From NCBI RefSeq assembly GCF_015355755.1, contig NZ_JACVEE010000001.1, forward strand, positions 2,604,001 to 2,668,000: 64,000 nt of DNA. Reading direction: 5' to 3'. Shown piece after piece: positions 25,801 through 34,507 of this stretch. This DNA is from Nocardia sp. XZ_19_385. GTDB lineage: Bacteria > Actinomycetota > Actinomycetes > Mycobacteriales > Mycobacteriaceae. Position numbers and translations under genes: made by a program. Under the pieces are notes generated by a model. It was not told where the DNA came from. It worked only from the letters and a program-made list of their open reading frames with translations, and did not search any database. The stretch's first letter is position 1. Each line of letters begins with the position of its first letter.

Positions 25801-28155
25801 CCAGTACTCGGGTCCGAGCTGCGTCCCATCGACGACCCGGCCGTGCACCGTCGAGTGCAGCGGAATGCCGCCGGCCCGCGGGCGCAGCGGCGACAGCAGC
25901 TCGAGCAGTTCGGCGCGCAGCGGATTCATCTGCGGACTGTGCGAGGCGACATCGACTTTGACGCGGCGGCCGGGCACACCACGCGCCTCGAGTTCGGCGA
26001 GAATCCGCGTGATCGCGGCCTCGTCGCCGGACAGCACGCAGGAGTCGGGGCCGTTGCAGACCGCGACCGATACCCCGCAGTGCCCGGCCACGAGGGCTTG
26101 CGCCGACGTCGGCGACAGGTCGACCGCGGCCATCACGCCCTGGCCGCTGGTGGTACGCAGCAAGGCGCTCCGCCGGCAGATGAGCAGCGCGGCGTCGTCC
26201 AGATGGAGAATCCCGGCAATGTGCGCGGCCGCGACCTCACCCATCGAATGCCCCACCACGACATCGGGTTTCAATCCCCGGTCCAGCCAGAGGGCGGCCA
26301 GCGCGACCTGCACCGCGAAGATCACCGGCTGGGCCACGTCGATCCGCGCCAGCAGCGATTCCGCCGGGGTGGCGGTGAGTTGCGCGGTCAGCGACCATTC
26401 GACGTGCGGGGCCATCGCCAGTTCACAGGCGGCGATCTTCGCGGCGAAGACCGGCTCGGTGGCGAGCAGTTCGCGTCCCATGCCGAGCCACTGCCCGCCC
26501 TGCCCGGGAAAGATCCACGCCGTCGCGTGCTGGGCATCGATGTCGTCCTCGGCGTCGCCGCAGGCCAGACCTTCGGTGTAGGAGCCGCGGGCGTAGGCAT
26601 CGAGCAGCTCGGCCGCTTCCGCGTGCGTGGTCGCGACGATCGCGAGCCGCTGGGCGTGGTGGGTCCGGCGCACGGCGGCCGAAAGCGCCACGTCCGATAG
26701 CGGAATCTCGGTGTCCGCCAGCATGTCTCGATAGGCCCTCGCCAGCTGGACCAGAGCCGCCTCGCTGCGCGCGGAGATCGGCAGCAGGACCGGTCGCGCC
26801 GGACGCGGGTTGCCTGCCGGGACGGCCGGCGGCTGCTCCAGCACCACGTGGACGTTGGTCCCGGTGATGCCGAAGCTGCTCACACCGGCCCGGCGCGGCC
26901 CGTCCTCCTCCTGCCACGGGCGGGCGTGCGCGGCGACCTCGACGTTGATGTCGGCCCACGGAATCGCGGGATTCGGTGTCTGGAAGTTGAGGCTGCGCGG
27001 AATGAATCCGTCGCGCACGCACAGTGCCGCCTTGATCAGGCCCACGGCGCCGGCAGCGCCCTCGGTATGCCCGATGTTCGTCTTGACCGACCCGACCAGC
27101 AGTGGCTTTCCCGCCGGTCTGGCCTGACCCAGAACCTCGTGCAACGCACCGATTTCCACCGGGTCGCCGACGCTGGTGCCGGTGCCGTGCGCCTCGACGT
27201 AGCCGACGCTGCCCGGATCTATCCCGGCGTCCCGGTACGCCGATCGCAGGCCCGCGCTCTGACCCGCGACCTGCGGCGCCATGAACGTCTCGCCGTGCCC
27301 GTCGTTGCTCGCCGCGCTCCCCCTGATCACCGCGTGCACGCGATCGCCGTCCGCGATCGCCCGCGACAGCAGTTTGAGGGCGACCACGGCCGCGCCTTCG
27401 CTGCGGACGTACCCGTCCGCGCGGGCGTCGAAGGCCTTGCACTGACCGTCCGGCGCCATCATCCGGCCCTGCGAGAATCCGATCGCGTGGTCCGGGTTGA
27501 GGATCAGGTTGACGCCGCCGGCGAAGGCGACATCGCAGTCACCCGCGCGCAGCGATCGCACCGCCAGATGCACGCCGACCAGGGACGACGAGCAGGCCGC
27601 GTCGACCGCGACGCTCAGGCCGCGCAGGTTGAGCGCGAAGGAGATTCGCCCGGCGTTCCCACCGCGCGTGCTGCCGCCGACGGTGTGCACGTCGAGGTCC
27701 TGGAGCCGGTGCGACTGCCGGTCCCAATAGTCGCTCGTGATCACTCCCATGAGCACCGCGGCGTTGAGTGTGGCGGTGCCGTCCAGCGTCAGGCCGGCGT
27801 CCTCGAACGCCTCCCAGGCCACCTCCATCAGCAACCGTTGCTGCGGGTCCATGCATTCGGCTTCGCGCGGGGAGATCCCGAAGAACTCCGCGTCGAATTC
27901 CTCGATGCCGTCGAGGAAACCGCCGTAGCGGCTCATCATGCGCCCCGGTGTCGCCGGTGCGGCGTCGTAGTAGTCGTCTACCGCGAATCGCTCCGCCGGT
28001 ACCTCGGCAATCGCGTTTCTCTCGTTGCGCAACAGATCCCATAGCGCTTCGACGCTCGCGGCGCCCGGCAACCGAGCCGCCATCCCGATTATCGCGATCG
28101 GTTCTTGCCCGGCGCCGACAGTACCCTCCACACCTGTACTCACAACGCCACCCAT
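22894..28155 (-). CDS. Type I polyketide synthase, single module KS-AT-DH-KR-ACP
   Basis: A 1753-residue megasynthase. KS (about 16-440): Cys188 in DAACSSSL, with EAHGTGT and NIGHTEGAAG histidines. AT (about 550-860): GQGGQWLGMG and GHSMGE with Ser637; the specificity segment reads VASH, nearer the methylmalonyl YASH than malonyl HAFH. DH (about 915-1190): His946 in HLVHDIPILPG, where the usual Gly is Asp, and Asp1110 in HPALLDCALQ. KR (about 1390-1590): GGFGGVG, Tyr1543, Asn1547. ACP: Ser1701 in GIDSLM. No ER, methyltransferase or thioesterase. Size and order fit iterative bacterial PKSs of the 6-methylsalicylate/naphthoate type as well as a modular enzyme. ATG at 28155 has GAGAG directly before it; a GTG at 28143 is an alternative start. 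Divergent from the alpha-oxoamine synthase/carboxylase/transporter operon. Confidence 0.95.
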   Translation of the reverse strand: MGGVVSTGVEGTVGAGQEPIAIIGMAARLPGAASVEALWDLLRNERNAIAEVPAERFAVDDYYDAAPATPGRMMSRYGGFLDGIEEFDAEFFGISPREAECMDPQQRLLMEVAWEAFEDAGLTLDGTATLNAAVLMGVITSDYWDRQSHRLQDLDVHTVGGSTRGGNAGRISFALNLRGLSVAVDAACSSSLVGVHLAVRSLRAGDCDVAFAGGVNLILNPDHAIGFSQGRMMAPDGQCKAFDARADGYVRSEGAAVVALKLLSRAIADGDRVHAVIRGSAASNDGHGETFMAPQVAGQSAGLRSAYRDAGIDPGSVGYVEAHGTGTSVGDPVEIGALHEVLGQARPAGKPLLVGSVKTNIGHTEGAAGAVGLIKAALCVRDGFIPRSLNFQTPNPAIPWADINVEVAAHARPWQEEDGPRRAGVSSFGITGTNVHVVLEQPPAVPAGNPRPARPVLLPISARSEAALVQLARAYRDMLADTEIPLSDVALSAAVRRTHHAQRLAIVATTHAEAAELLDAYARGSYTEGLACGDAEDDIDAQHATAWIFPGQGGQWLGMGRELLATEPVFAAKIAACELAMAPHVEWSLTAQLTATPAESLLARIDVAQPVIFAVQVALAALWLDRGLKPDVVVGHSMGEVAAAHIAGILHLDDAALLICRRSALLRTTSGQGVMAAVDLSPTSAQALVAGHCGVSVAVCNGPDSCVLSGDEAAITRILAELEARGVPGRRVKVDVASHSPQMNPLRAELLELLSPLRPRAGGIPLHSTVHGRVVDGTQLGPEYWMDNLREPVLFGAVIQQLADAGVDTFVEFGPHPLLVSAVQRNLEFRGRAGVTVAAMSRDSHGPAALPQALADLYVAGRPVPFAALADSTARYVPLPTYPWQRERYWRDELGLPGVAQWSALATSTAVPAHPIIGSYLRLAPGDCYLWDVELDLGRLRYLAEHLVHDIPILPGAAYHELALAAGRQIHGPTAFSIQGLRLERALFLAADAPSRIQIRCTVEDLGVYRWDCYTYDGGWLLVATAALHSEPDLVGAEFLTRPDPSDFPECLDIAAHYAASTDRGIVQTGPFRALTSLRRSPGRVLAEFTVDASIAADIGRYVMHPALLDCALQPLMSLLHGPEVAHDTYLPVGTARCFGQGQPTPGAALWCTVTRTSPADEVDLVCGDIVIGDSQGRHLLTIEDFRLKRLGGDLPELFRQRAGSLRYDLTWTPVEPLAPGSAAAGTVLVIGDGSALQAEFARHGVDVVCASPGDRSALADGSIRTVLYLHTGSDIENTVAALELVQELATLPIPPRLWFITRSAHAVTAGAPVDPLHTALWGLGRVVRYEIPDLRCSMLDLPALLSAAEWSALCAEICADGPEDEIVLRAGARYAARLTPGHLPEERETPVRAGATYLIVGGFGGVGLLTARWLVDHGARHVVLVGRTAPDETTRQHLQGLALDGAEIRIVQADVADQDRMSEVFAYIEATMPPLRGVVHSAVALADGILAQLSTEQYLAVMPPKVHGAWNLHRLTENLELDFFVLYSSAASLIGSPGQGNYAVANAYIDGLAHYRNARGLPALSVNWGQWTNTGRVAKAETDLRLADRGFKGFDPADGLAILGRLLGGAHVQTAVMSFDPIVWARDFPALRTGSLLRDLDTDSGAAVSGVNRTDLYQQDDTTAHAVITSYLCGQIATVVKTPPERVQGNQRLNRLGIDSLMAVQLRNRIAEDLETTVPVAIFLQRGTIAHVATHILDAIRAPDGSAEAALN

Positions 28156-28568
28156 CTCTCGAGAGTTAGCAACTGTTGACGCTGGGTAGCGGGTGCCACC
28201 CAGCCACTGGCGGCGTGAGCGTACATGAATGTTGCTAGAAATTAGCTGTAGTTCGTCGGCGACACGAATAGCGTCTATTTACAGTAACTTTGGTCGGCAA
28301 ATAGAGTTAGCTGGAGGTTTGGGGGTTTACGGCCCGGTCAGACCTGGTCACGAGCCTGGTCACCCGGCTCGGGGGAACTGCGCACATCAGAGGTGTTGTG
28401 GCGCTGTCGAAGTCGGCCTTGTACGCGCCCGCTCGAATCAGAGCGATCCTAACTATGTTTGGCGGCCGCTAGCCCCCGTAGACCTATAGACGGATCCGAA
28501 ATCCGGACGAGTGCCGCCGCCATCGCCTTCACCAGTGCGGCGCACCGCTGTGGAGCGTAGGGGTGTGA
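28156..28568. promoter_or_regulatory. Divergent regulatory region of the PKS locus
   Basis: No gene is credible in these 413 bases. The half next to the PKS gene is AT-rich for this genome and holds two copies of AGAGTTAGC (28162-28170, 28303-28311) and an inverted GCTA/TAGC repeat at 28234-28246. The other half has three spaced copies of a GGTCA repeat. Both the PKS promoter and the promoter of the eight-gene operon must lie here. Confidence 0.6.
28334..28363. repeat. Three near-direct GGTCA repeats in the PKS promoter region
   Basis: CCGGTCAG, CCTGGTCACGAG and CCTGGTCACCCG follow each other, with GGTCA starting at 28336, 28346 and 28358, so spacings are 10 and 12 bases, about one helical turn. 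Such phased direct repeats are typical of activator sites (SARP- or LAL-type regulators), but no such gene is in the window. Confidence 0.45.
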
Positions 28569-29768
28569 ATGAGTGTGCGGCAGCAGACCGGCGGGACGTC
28601 GGCGTCTACGACACCGCACCGGGCCATCGTCGCAACCGCGTGTGGCGCAGTCGTTGTCGCACAGATGGCGACCACCATCTACCTGCCGAGCATGCCCGCA
28701 CTGGGCGCCGACATCGGCGCCGGTGCGGGCACGCTGCAACTGTCGGTGGCCGTGTTCGTGGTGTTCGCGGCGCTTCCGGTGGTGGCCTGGGGCCGGGCGG
28801 CGGAGCGGTTCGGCCGAGTACCCGCCTTCGTCGCGGCCGGGGTGTGCTTCATCCTCGCCAGCGCCGGACTGGCGCTGATCACCGACGCGCCGCAGTTGCT
28901 CGCCCTGCGCGTTGTTCAAGCGATCGGCGCGGGCGGCATCGCGGTCGTCGGGCGGATGATGGTCAAAGACCTGTTCAGCGGCGCCGAGCTGGCGCGGCAA
29001 CTCGCGCTGCTGTCGATGGCGTTCGTGGTCGCGCTCGGCGGCGGGCAGGTGATCGGCGGCATCGTCACCTCCACACTCGGGTGGCGCTACGGGTTCGCCC
29101 TGCTGGCCGCACTCGCTGTCGTGCCCGTCGCCTTCGCGTTGCGCGTCGCACTGCCGCCGCCGGAACCGAAATCCACCACCGGGGGAACGGCTCGACGGCT
29201 CCTCCGCGACCGGACCTTCGTCGTCGCTGCCGCCGCGGGCGGTATCGGGTTCGCCGTCATCGTGATGATCCAGCAGAAATCCGCGTTCATCTTCTCGGAC
29301 GGATTCGCGCTGCCGCCGTGGGTATTCGGCCTGTTCGGCGTGCTCTACGGTGCGGCGTACCTGGCCGGTGCGACCTATGTAAGGCGCAGTGTGAGCCGGT
29401 TGGGCGCGCGCGCCATGATGCGGCAGGGCGCCTGGCTCATGCTCGCCGGGTGCGTGCTCATCACCGTCGTCTGGGTGTTCGAGCCGCCCAAGGTGATCGC
29501 GTTGCCGATCTTTCTCGCCGGATACCTCACGGCGACCTTCGGCCAGGCCACCCTGTTCCCCAACAGCGCCGCGCACGCCGTCAGCCATCTGGTCGCCGGG
29601 GGTGCGATGGCTGTCACCTGGTGCGCGCTGATCCAGCAGGGCCTCGCGGGCGTCGCCTCGCTGGCGGGTCCCGCACTCACCGGGCTGATCGCCTGGTCCC
29701 TCGCTATCACCCTGCTCGCCGCCGTGAACGTACTCGTCGTCACGGTGTCCTCGCCGACAAAGGAATAA
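28569..29768 (+). CDS. MFS exporter, Bcr/CflA type
   Basis: A 399-residue, twelve-helix transporter. TTIYLPSMPALGADIGAGAGTLQLS in helix 1 region and WGRAAERFGRVPAF (motif A) identify the Bcr/CflA drug-resistance subfamily of proton-driven exporters. It is the first gene of an eight-gene operon whose members are separated by four bases or overlap, and it is divergent from the PKS, so export of the locus product or self-resistance is the likely job. ATG at 28569 is used; a short GTG-rich upstream stretch does not extend the protein meaningfully. Confidence 0.9.
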   Translation: MSVRQQTGGTSASTTPHRAIVATACGAVVVAQMATTIYLPSMPALGADIGAGAGTLQLSVAVFVVFAALPVVAWGRAAERFGRVPAFVAAGVCFILASAGLALITDAPQLLALRVVQAIGAGGIAVVGRMMVKDLFSGAELARQLALLSMAFVVALGGGQVIGGIVTSTLGWRYGFALLAALAVVPVAFALRVALPPPEPKSTTGGTARRLLRDRTFVVAAAAGGIGFAVIVMIQQKSAFIFSDGFALPPWVFGLFGVLYGAAYLAGATYVRRSVSRLGARAMMRQGAWLMLAGCVLITVVWVFEPPKVIALPIFLAGYLTATFGQATLFPNSAAHAVSHLVAGGAMAVTWCALIQQGLAGVASLAGPALTGLIAWSLAITLLAAVNVLVVTVSSPTKE

Positions 29769-29772
29769 CCGA

Positions 29773-31008
29773 ATGGGCACACACCAATTCGCCAATATCC
29801 GCAGGCAACTCCAACTGAGCAACACGTTCTGGGACGACAGCACGACGCATGGTCTGGTCGACATCGTCGCGGCGGATATGCGCGACGGGAAGGTACACGA
29901 CCGCGACGGGCGGACGCTCGTCAACTTCTCCTCGTACTCCTATCTCGGCCTGGACAGCGATCCGCGGATCATCGCGGGCGCCCATCGCGGACTCGACGAG
30001 ACGGCGACCATCAATTCGTCGATCTCCCGGATGCGGATCCGGCTCTCGCTCCTCGAAGAAGCCGAGCAGCGACTCTCGCGGACCTTCGGCGCGCAGGCCG
30101 TCACGGTCTCCTCGTGTGCGGCGGCGGCCTGGGCGACCTTGCCGCTGCTCGCCTCCGGGGAACTGACCGGCGGGCACCCGCCGCTGGTGGTCTTCGACAA
30201 GAACGCGCACTTCTGCCTGAACGCGATGAAGCCGCTGGTCGCGGACGAGACCGAGCTGGTCACGATCGAACACAACGACGTCGCGGCCCTGGAAGAGTTG
30301 TGCCGCAAGCACTCCCACGTCGCCTATGTTGCCGACGGCGTCTACAGCACCGGCGGCGGCGCTCCCCTGGCCGAGCTGCACCGGCTCCAGGACCAGTACG
30401 GGCTGTTCCTGTATTTCGATGAGGCACACGGCATCTCGACGCTCGGTCCGGGTGGCCGCGGTTACGTCCTCGGGGCCTACGACGGATGGCGGGACCGGAC
30501 TCTCATAATCGCCTCGCTCAACAAGGGATTCGGAGCCAGCGGCGGGGTGATCTTCTTCGGCCCGCCCGGCGACGATTCCCGTAAACCCACGCTGCTCCGC
30601 ACGAGTGGACCGCTGATGTGGTCGCAGCGGATCAATACCGCGGGCCTCGGCGCGATCATCGCGTCCTGCGACTTGCACGACGACGGCACGGTCGATCGAC
30701 TGCAAGCCGAACTCCGCGAACGGGTTCGGCTGTTCGATTCCCTGGTGACCACCGATCTGGCCGGTGACGGGCTGCCGATCCGATTTGTCAGTATCGGCCG
30801 CGAGGACACCACGGTCGCCGTGGCGCGCGACATGCTGGACGCGGGCTTCTACACCTCGCCTGTGTTCTTCCCGATCATCCGCCGCGGCAGTGCGGGCTTG
30901 CGCCTGATGCTGCGCGGCGACCTGGAACCCGGCACCATCCGCCGGTTCGCCGACACGCTGACCGCGAGCCTCGCCGCGCACCAGGAGCGGGAGGAACAGT
31001 TCGCATGA
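29773..31008 (+). CDS. Alpha-oxoamine synthase family PLP enzyme (BioF/KBL/CqsA-like)
   Basis: Family members condense an acyl thioester with an amino acid, releasing CO2 and giving an alpha-amino ketone. The 411-residue protein has NFSSYSYLGLDSDPRII near the N-terminus, the cofactor Asp/His motif FDEAHGISTLG and the Schiff-base lysine Lys251 in SLNKGFGASGG. True BioF, HemA and Kbl motifs differ around the lysine, so this is a specialised member. Next to a PKS that lacks a thioesterase it most likely off-loads the ACP-bound chain, as do PLP enzymes in other PKS/AOS pathways. Start lies four bases after the MFS stop; its stop overlaps the carboxylase start. Confidence 0.88.
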   Translation: MGTHQFANIRRQLQLSNTFWDDSTTHGLVDIVAADMRDGKVHDRDGRTLVNFSSYSYLGLDSDPRIIAGAHRGLDETATINSSISRMRIRLSLLEEAEQRLSRTFGAQAVTVSSCAAAAWATLPLLASGELTGGHPPLVVFDKNAHFCLNAMKPLVADETELVTIEHNDVAALEELCRKHSHVAYVADGVYSTGGGAPLAELHRLQDQYGLFLYFDEAHGISTLGPGGRGYVLGAYDGWRDRTLIIASLNKGFGASGGVIFFGPPGDDSRKPTLLRTSGPLMWSQRINTAGLGAIIASCDLHDDGTVDRLQAELRERVRLFDSLVTTDLAGDGLPIRFVSIGREDTTVAVARDMLDAGFYTSPVFFPIIRRGSAGLRLMLRGDLEPGTIRRFADTLTASLAAHQEREEQFA

Positions 31009-32570
31009 CGCTGACCATCGAACACAACACCGGATTCGAAGCGCAGCGGCGCTTGCTGCGTGACCACATCGCCGAAATCGTCACCCCGCGTCGCCGCCCG
31101 GGCGACGCCAAACTTCCAGTGCGCGAACGGGTCAACCGGATACTCGACCCCGGGACTCCGTTCCTGGAGATCGGCCGGCTGGCCGCGCACGAGGTCTACG
31201 ACACCGATCTGCCCGCGGCCGCGCTCATCGTCGGGATCGGCACCATCCACGGCCGGCCCTGCATGGTGTTCGCGAACGACCCGCACGTCAAAGGCGGAAC
31301 CTTCTACCCGCTCACCATCAAGAAGCACCTACGCGGGCAGAAGCTGGCCCGCGAATACCGGCTCCCCTGTGTGTATTTGGCGGATTCGGGCGGCATTTAT
31401 CTGCCGTTGCAGGAGGAGATCTTCCCGGATGAGGAGCACCTCGGAAAGATGTTCCGCAATATCGCGGAAATGTCCGCGCTGGGACTGCCGCAGATCTCCG
31501 CGGTGCTCGGAATCTGCACCGCGGGTGGCGCTTACATCCCCGCGATGAGCGACGAAACGGTGATGGTGAAAGACCTCAGCACGGTCTTTCTCGGCGGACC
31601 GCAATTGGTCGAGGCCGCCACCGGCATCAAGGTCGACGCCCAAACCCTCGGCGGCGCCGACCTGCATGTCCGGGAAACCGCTGTGGCGGATCATCTTGCC
31701 GCGAACGAGGCGGAAGCACTGGCGATGGTCCGTGACATCGTCGCGCGCACGCCCGGCGACAAGGTGCATCCACCCGCCTTCGAAGCCCTCGAACCGGCCG
31801 ACGATCCGGCGCGCCTACCTGCCCTGATCCCGGCAACCACCAAGAAGGAGATGAACGTTCGCGCGATTCTGCGCTGCGTCGTCGATGCCACATCGTGGGT
31901 GGAGTACCGCAAGGATTACGGCCTCACCATCGTGTGCGCGACCGCGCGCATCGCCGGCTACGAAGTCGGCATCATCGCGAATCAGGGCGTTATCTTCCCG
32001 GACAGCGCGCTCAAGGCGACGAACTTCATCCAGATCTGCAACCAGCGCCGGATCCCCTTGCTGTTCGTGCACAACGTGAGTGGGTTCATGGTCGGCGAGC
32101 AATACGAGCGCGAGGGCATCGCCAAGCACGGCGCGAAAATGGTCAACGCGGTGTCCTGCGCCACCGTCCCCAAGATCTCCCTGGTGATCGGCGGCAGCTT
32201 CGGCGCGGCCAATTTCGCGATGTCGGGGCGGTCGATGGGCGGCCAGTTCATGGCGATGTGGCCGAACGCCCGCTCCACCGGCGTCGGCGGCGAGCAGGCC
32301 GCCGCCGTGATGGCAATTCTCAAGCGCGACAGGCTGCGTCGCGAGGGCAAGGAACTCGGCGCGGACGAGGAAGCGAAGATCAAGCAGCCGATCATCGACA
32401 GTTTCGAACGCCAATCACACCCGGCCTATATCGCCGCGCGGATGTGGATCGATGCCGTCGTAGAGCCCGAGGACACCCGGACCTGGCTGGCGCAGACGCT
32501 GTCGCTGGCGCACGAACGCTGGGATAGGTCACCGGCCGCCACCGGCACCTTCGGGGTGTTCCGGCTGTGA
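31005..32570 (+). CDS. Acyl-CoA carboxylase carboxyltransferase (beta) subunit, methylcrotonyl-CoA carboxylase type
   Basis: Transfers the carboxyl group from biotin to an acyl-CoA. The 521-residue protein carries both halves of the crotonase-fold CT domain; CTAGGAYIPAMSDE, FLGGPQLVEAATG and GGSFGAANFAMSGR resemble methylcrotonyl- or geranyl-CoA carboxylase beta chains more than the propionyl-CoA PccB/AccD5 type. ATG at 31005 overlaps the previous stop and its own stop overlaps the alpha-subunit start. In this operon it probably makes a carboxylated starter or extender for the PKS rather than serving leucine breakdown, since no liu/isovaleryl genes are nearby. Acyl specificity is not certain. 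Confidence 0.9.
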   Translation: MTLTIEHNTGFEAQRRLLRDHIAEIVTPRRRPGDAKLPVRERVNRILDPGTPFLEIGRLAAHEVYDTDLPAAALIVGIGTIHGRPCMVFANDPHVKGGTFYPLTIKKHLRGQKLAREYRLPCVYLADSGGIYLPLQEEIFPDEEHLGKMFRNIAEMSALGLPQISAVLGICTAGGAYIPAMSDETVMVKDLSTVFLGGPQLVEAATGIKVDAQTLGGADLHVRETAVADHLAANEAEALAMVRDIVARTPGDKVHPPAFEALEPADDPARLPALIPATTKKEMNVRAILRCVVDATSWVEYRKDYGLTIVCATARIAGYEVGIIANQGVIFPDSALKATNFIQICNQRRIPLLFVHNVSGFMVGEQYEREGIAKHGAKMVNAVSCATVPKISLVIGGSFGAANFAMSGRSMGGQFMAMWPNARSTGVGGEQAAAVMAILKRDRLRREGKELGADEEAKIKQPIIDSFERQSHPAYIAARMWIDAVVEPEDTRTWLAQTLSLAHERWDRSPAATGTFGVFRL

Positions 32571-34507
32571 TCTCGACGCTGCTCATCGCGAATCGGGGTG
32601 AGGTCGCCGCCCGTATCGCCCGCACCTGCGACCGGCTCGGCATCGGCTACATCACGGTGAGCGTCGATGAGGATCGCGACCTGGCCTATCACGACGGTGC
32701 GCTGGCGACCGTGCGACTACCCGGGGCGGGCGGTCACCTCGACGCCGCCGCGCTGGTCCGCGCCGCCACCGAAACTGGCTGCGACGCAGTGCATCCCGGC
32801 TACGGGTTCCTCTCCGAGAATGCCGGTTTCGCACGTGCCGTCCGGTCCGCCGGACTCGTCTTCGTAGGTCCCAGCTCCGGGGTGATCGAGACCATGGCCG
32901 ACAAGGCCTCCGCGCTCCTGATCATGGCTGACGCGGGCGTCCCGGTGCTACCCGGAACGCGGCAGGCGACCGACGACCTCGACGTCCTGGCCCGCGCGGC
33001 CGAGGACATCGGGTATCCGCTCATCGTCAAACCAGCCGGCGGCGGTGGCGGTAAAGGGATGTCGGTCGTGCGCTCGCGGGACGAGCTGCGCGAATCGCTG
33101 GCGTCCGCGACCCGCACCGCGACAGCGGCTTTCGCGGACGGACGACTGCACCTGGAACGCTACGTCGAGCACGCGCGGCATATCGAGGTCCAGGTCTTCG
33201 GCGACGAATTCGGCAGTGCCGTGCACCTTTTCGATCGCGACTGCTCGTTGCAGCGGCGGCACCAGAAGGTGATCGAGGAGGCGCCCGCGCCGCGTATCCC
33301 CGCCGGCACCCGGCAGGCGATATTCGAAGCCGCGGTGCGCGGTGCGCAGGCGCTGAATTACGTGGGCGCGGGCACTTTCGAGTTCCTGCTGGTCGGCGAC
33401 GAGTTCTTCTTCATCGAGATGAACACGCGGCTGCAGGTCGAGCACACCGTCACCGAGGAGATCACCGGCATCGATCTGGTCGAGTGGCAGTTGCGGGTCG
33501 CCGCAGGTGAGCCGCTGCCCGCCACCCAGGAGCAGATCGCCTACACGGGTGCGTCGGTGCAGGTCCGGATGTATGCCGAGGACCCGTTCCGGTCGTTTCT
33601 GCCGGGCCCGGGCGACCTCGAGGTGACGCATTGGCCGGACATCCGAATCGAGCGGGCTTTCGACCGCCGCCTGACTGTCACCGGCGGATTCGACCCGATG
33701 ATCGCCAAACTCGTCGCCACCGGACGCACCCGGGAGGCGGCCCTGGCCGCGGCCCGCGATGCCTGCGCGCAGCTGCGCTGGACGGGCATCTCCACGAACC
33801 TCGGATTCGCCGGTCACGTGCTCGCTTCCCCGATCCTCGCGGCGGCCGAGCACGACACCGCCTACCTGGATCGGATCGACCCGATCGCGGAGTTCGCGGA
33901 TCCAGATCTGTTGAGCGCCTTGGCAGTTGCCGCCGGGCTGAGCGCGCCCGACCGGGCGACGCCGTGGTCGGTGGGCGCCCCGGTCGGTGATCGGGCCTGG
34001 CTCGATCCCACCGACCACGATCTCGGCAGCGTCGACCTGTCGGTCGACGGACGACCGTTCACCGTCCGGGTCAACGGCTACGAAGGGGACGCGGTGCGCG
34101 TGCGCGCCGACACCGCCGACCCGGGCGTGGTCTGCGTCCGGACCAGCGGCGACACGATCTCGGTGGGCTCGACACCCACTGTCGTCCGCCGCGCGGGCGA
34201 GGCCTGGACAGTTCAGGTCGCCGGGGTCACCAGGGAAGTGCGATACGCGGAATACCGATCGTTCGGCTCGGCAGCGGCGGACCCCGAGATCCGATCGCCC
34301 ATGCCCGGCACCGTCGTTCGGCTTCATGTCGAAACGGGGACACCCGTCGAGAAAGGCCAGCTCCTGGGCGTGGTCGAGGCCATGAAGATGGAGCACGAGC
34401 TGACCGCGACCCATGCCGGAATCGTGACCGTCTCCGCAACCGAGGGCGCGGTCATCACTACCGATCAAACACTATTTCTCATCGAGGACAGGAGTACCGC
34501 GCGGTGA
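32567..34507 (+). CDS. Acyl-CoA carboxylase alpha subunit: biotin carboxylase plus biotin carrier
   Basis: A 646-residue protein with an ATP-grasp biotin carboxylase domain (1-445; LLIANRGEVAARIARTC, KPAGGGGGKGM, EMNTRLQVEHTVTE), a linker region of about 120 residues and a C-terminal biotinyl domain with EAMKMEH, Lys607 being the biotinylation site. It pairs with the adjoining beta subunit to form a complete acyl-CoA carboxylase. The GTG start at 32567 sits inside the beta-subunit stop region (GTGA). The gene also overlaps the following substrate-binding protein gene by four bases. Confidence 0.93.
   Translation: MISTLLIANRGEVAARIARTCDRLGIGYITVSVDEDRDLAYHDGALATVRLPGAGGHLDAAALVRAATETGCDAVHPGYGFLSENAGFARAVRSAGLVFVGPSSGVIETMADKASALLIMADAGVPVLPGTRQATDDLDVLARAAEDIGYPLIVKPAGGGGGKGMSVVRSRDELRESLASATRTATAAFADGRLHLERYVEHARHIEVQVFGDEFGSAVHLFDRDCSLQRRHQKVIEEAPAPRIPAGTRQAIFEAAVRGAQALNYVGAGTFEFLLVGDEFFFIEMNTRLQVEHTVTEEITGIDLVEWQLRVAAGEPLPATQEQIAYTGASVQVRMYAEDPFRSFLPGPGDLEVTHWPDIRIERAFDRRLTVTGGFDPMIAKLVATGRTREAALAAARDACAQLRWTGISTNLGFAGHVLASPILAAAEHDTAYLDRIDPIAEFADPDLLSALAVAAGLSAPDRATPWSVGAPVGDRAWLDPTDHDLGSVDLSVDGRPFTVRVNGYEGDAVRVRADTADPGVVCVRTSGDTISVGSTPTVVRRAGEAWTVQVAGVTREVRYAEYRSFGSAAADPEIRSPMPGTVVRLHVETGTPVEKGQLLGVVEAMKMEHELTATHAGIVTVSATEGAVITTDQTLFLIEDRSTAR

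Noticed and set aside
28162..28311. Two AGAGTTAGC copies as a transposon-style direct repeat
   Set aside because: Only nine bases, no element between them and no inverted ends; kept only as part of the promoter description.
28229..28489. Small plus-strand frame of 86 residues in the PKS promoter region
   Set aside because: No ribosome site, unusual composition and codon use; the region is better read as a divergent promoter.
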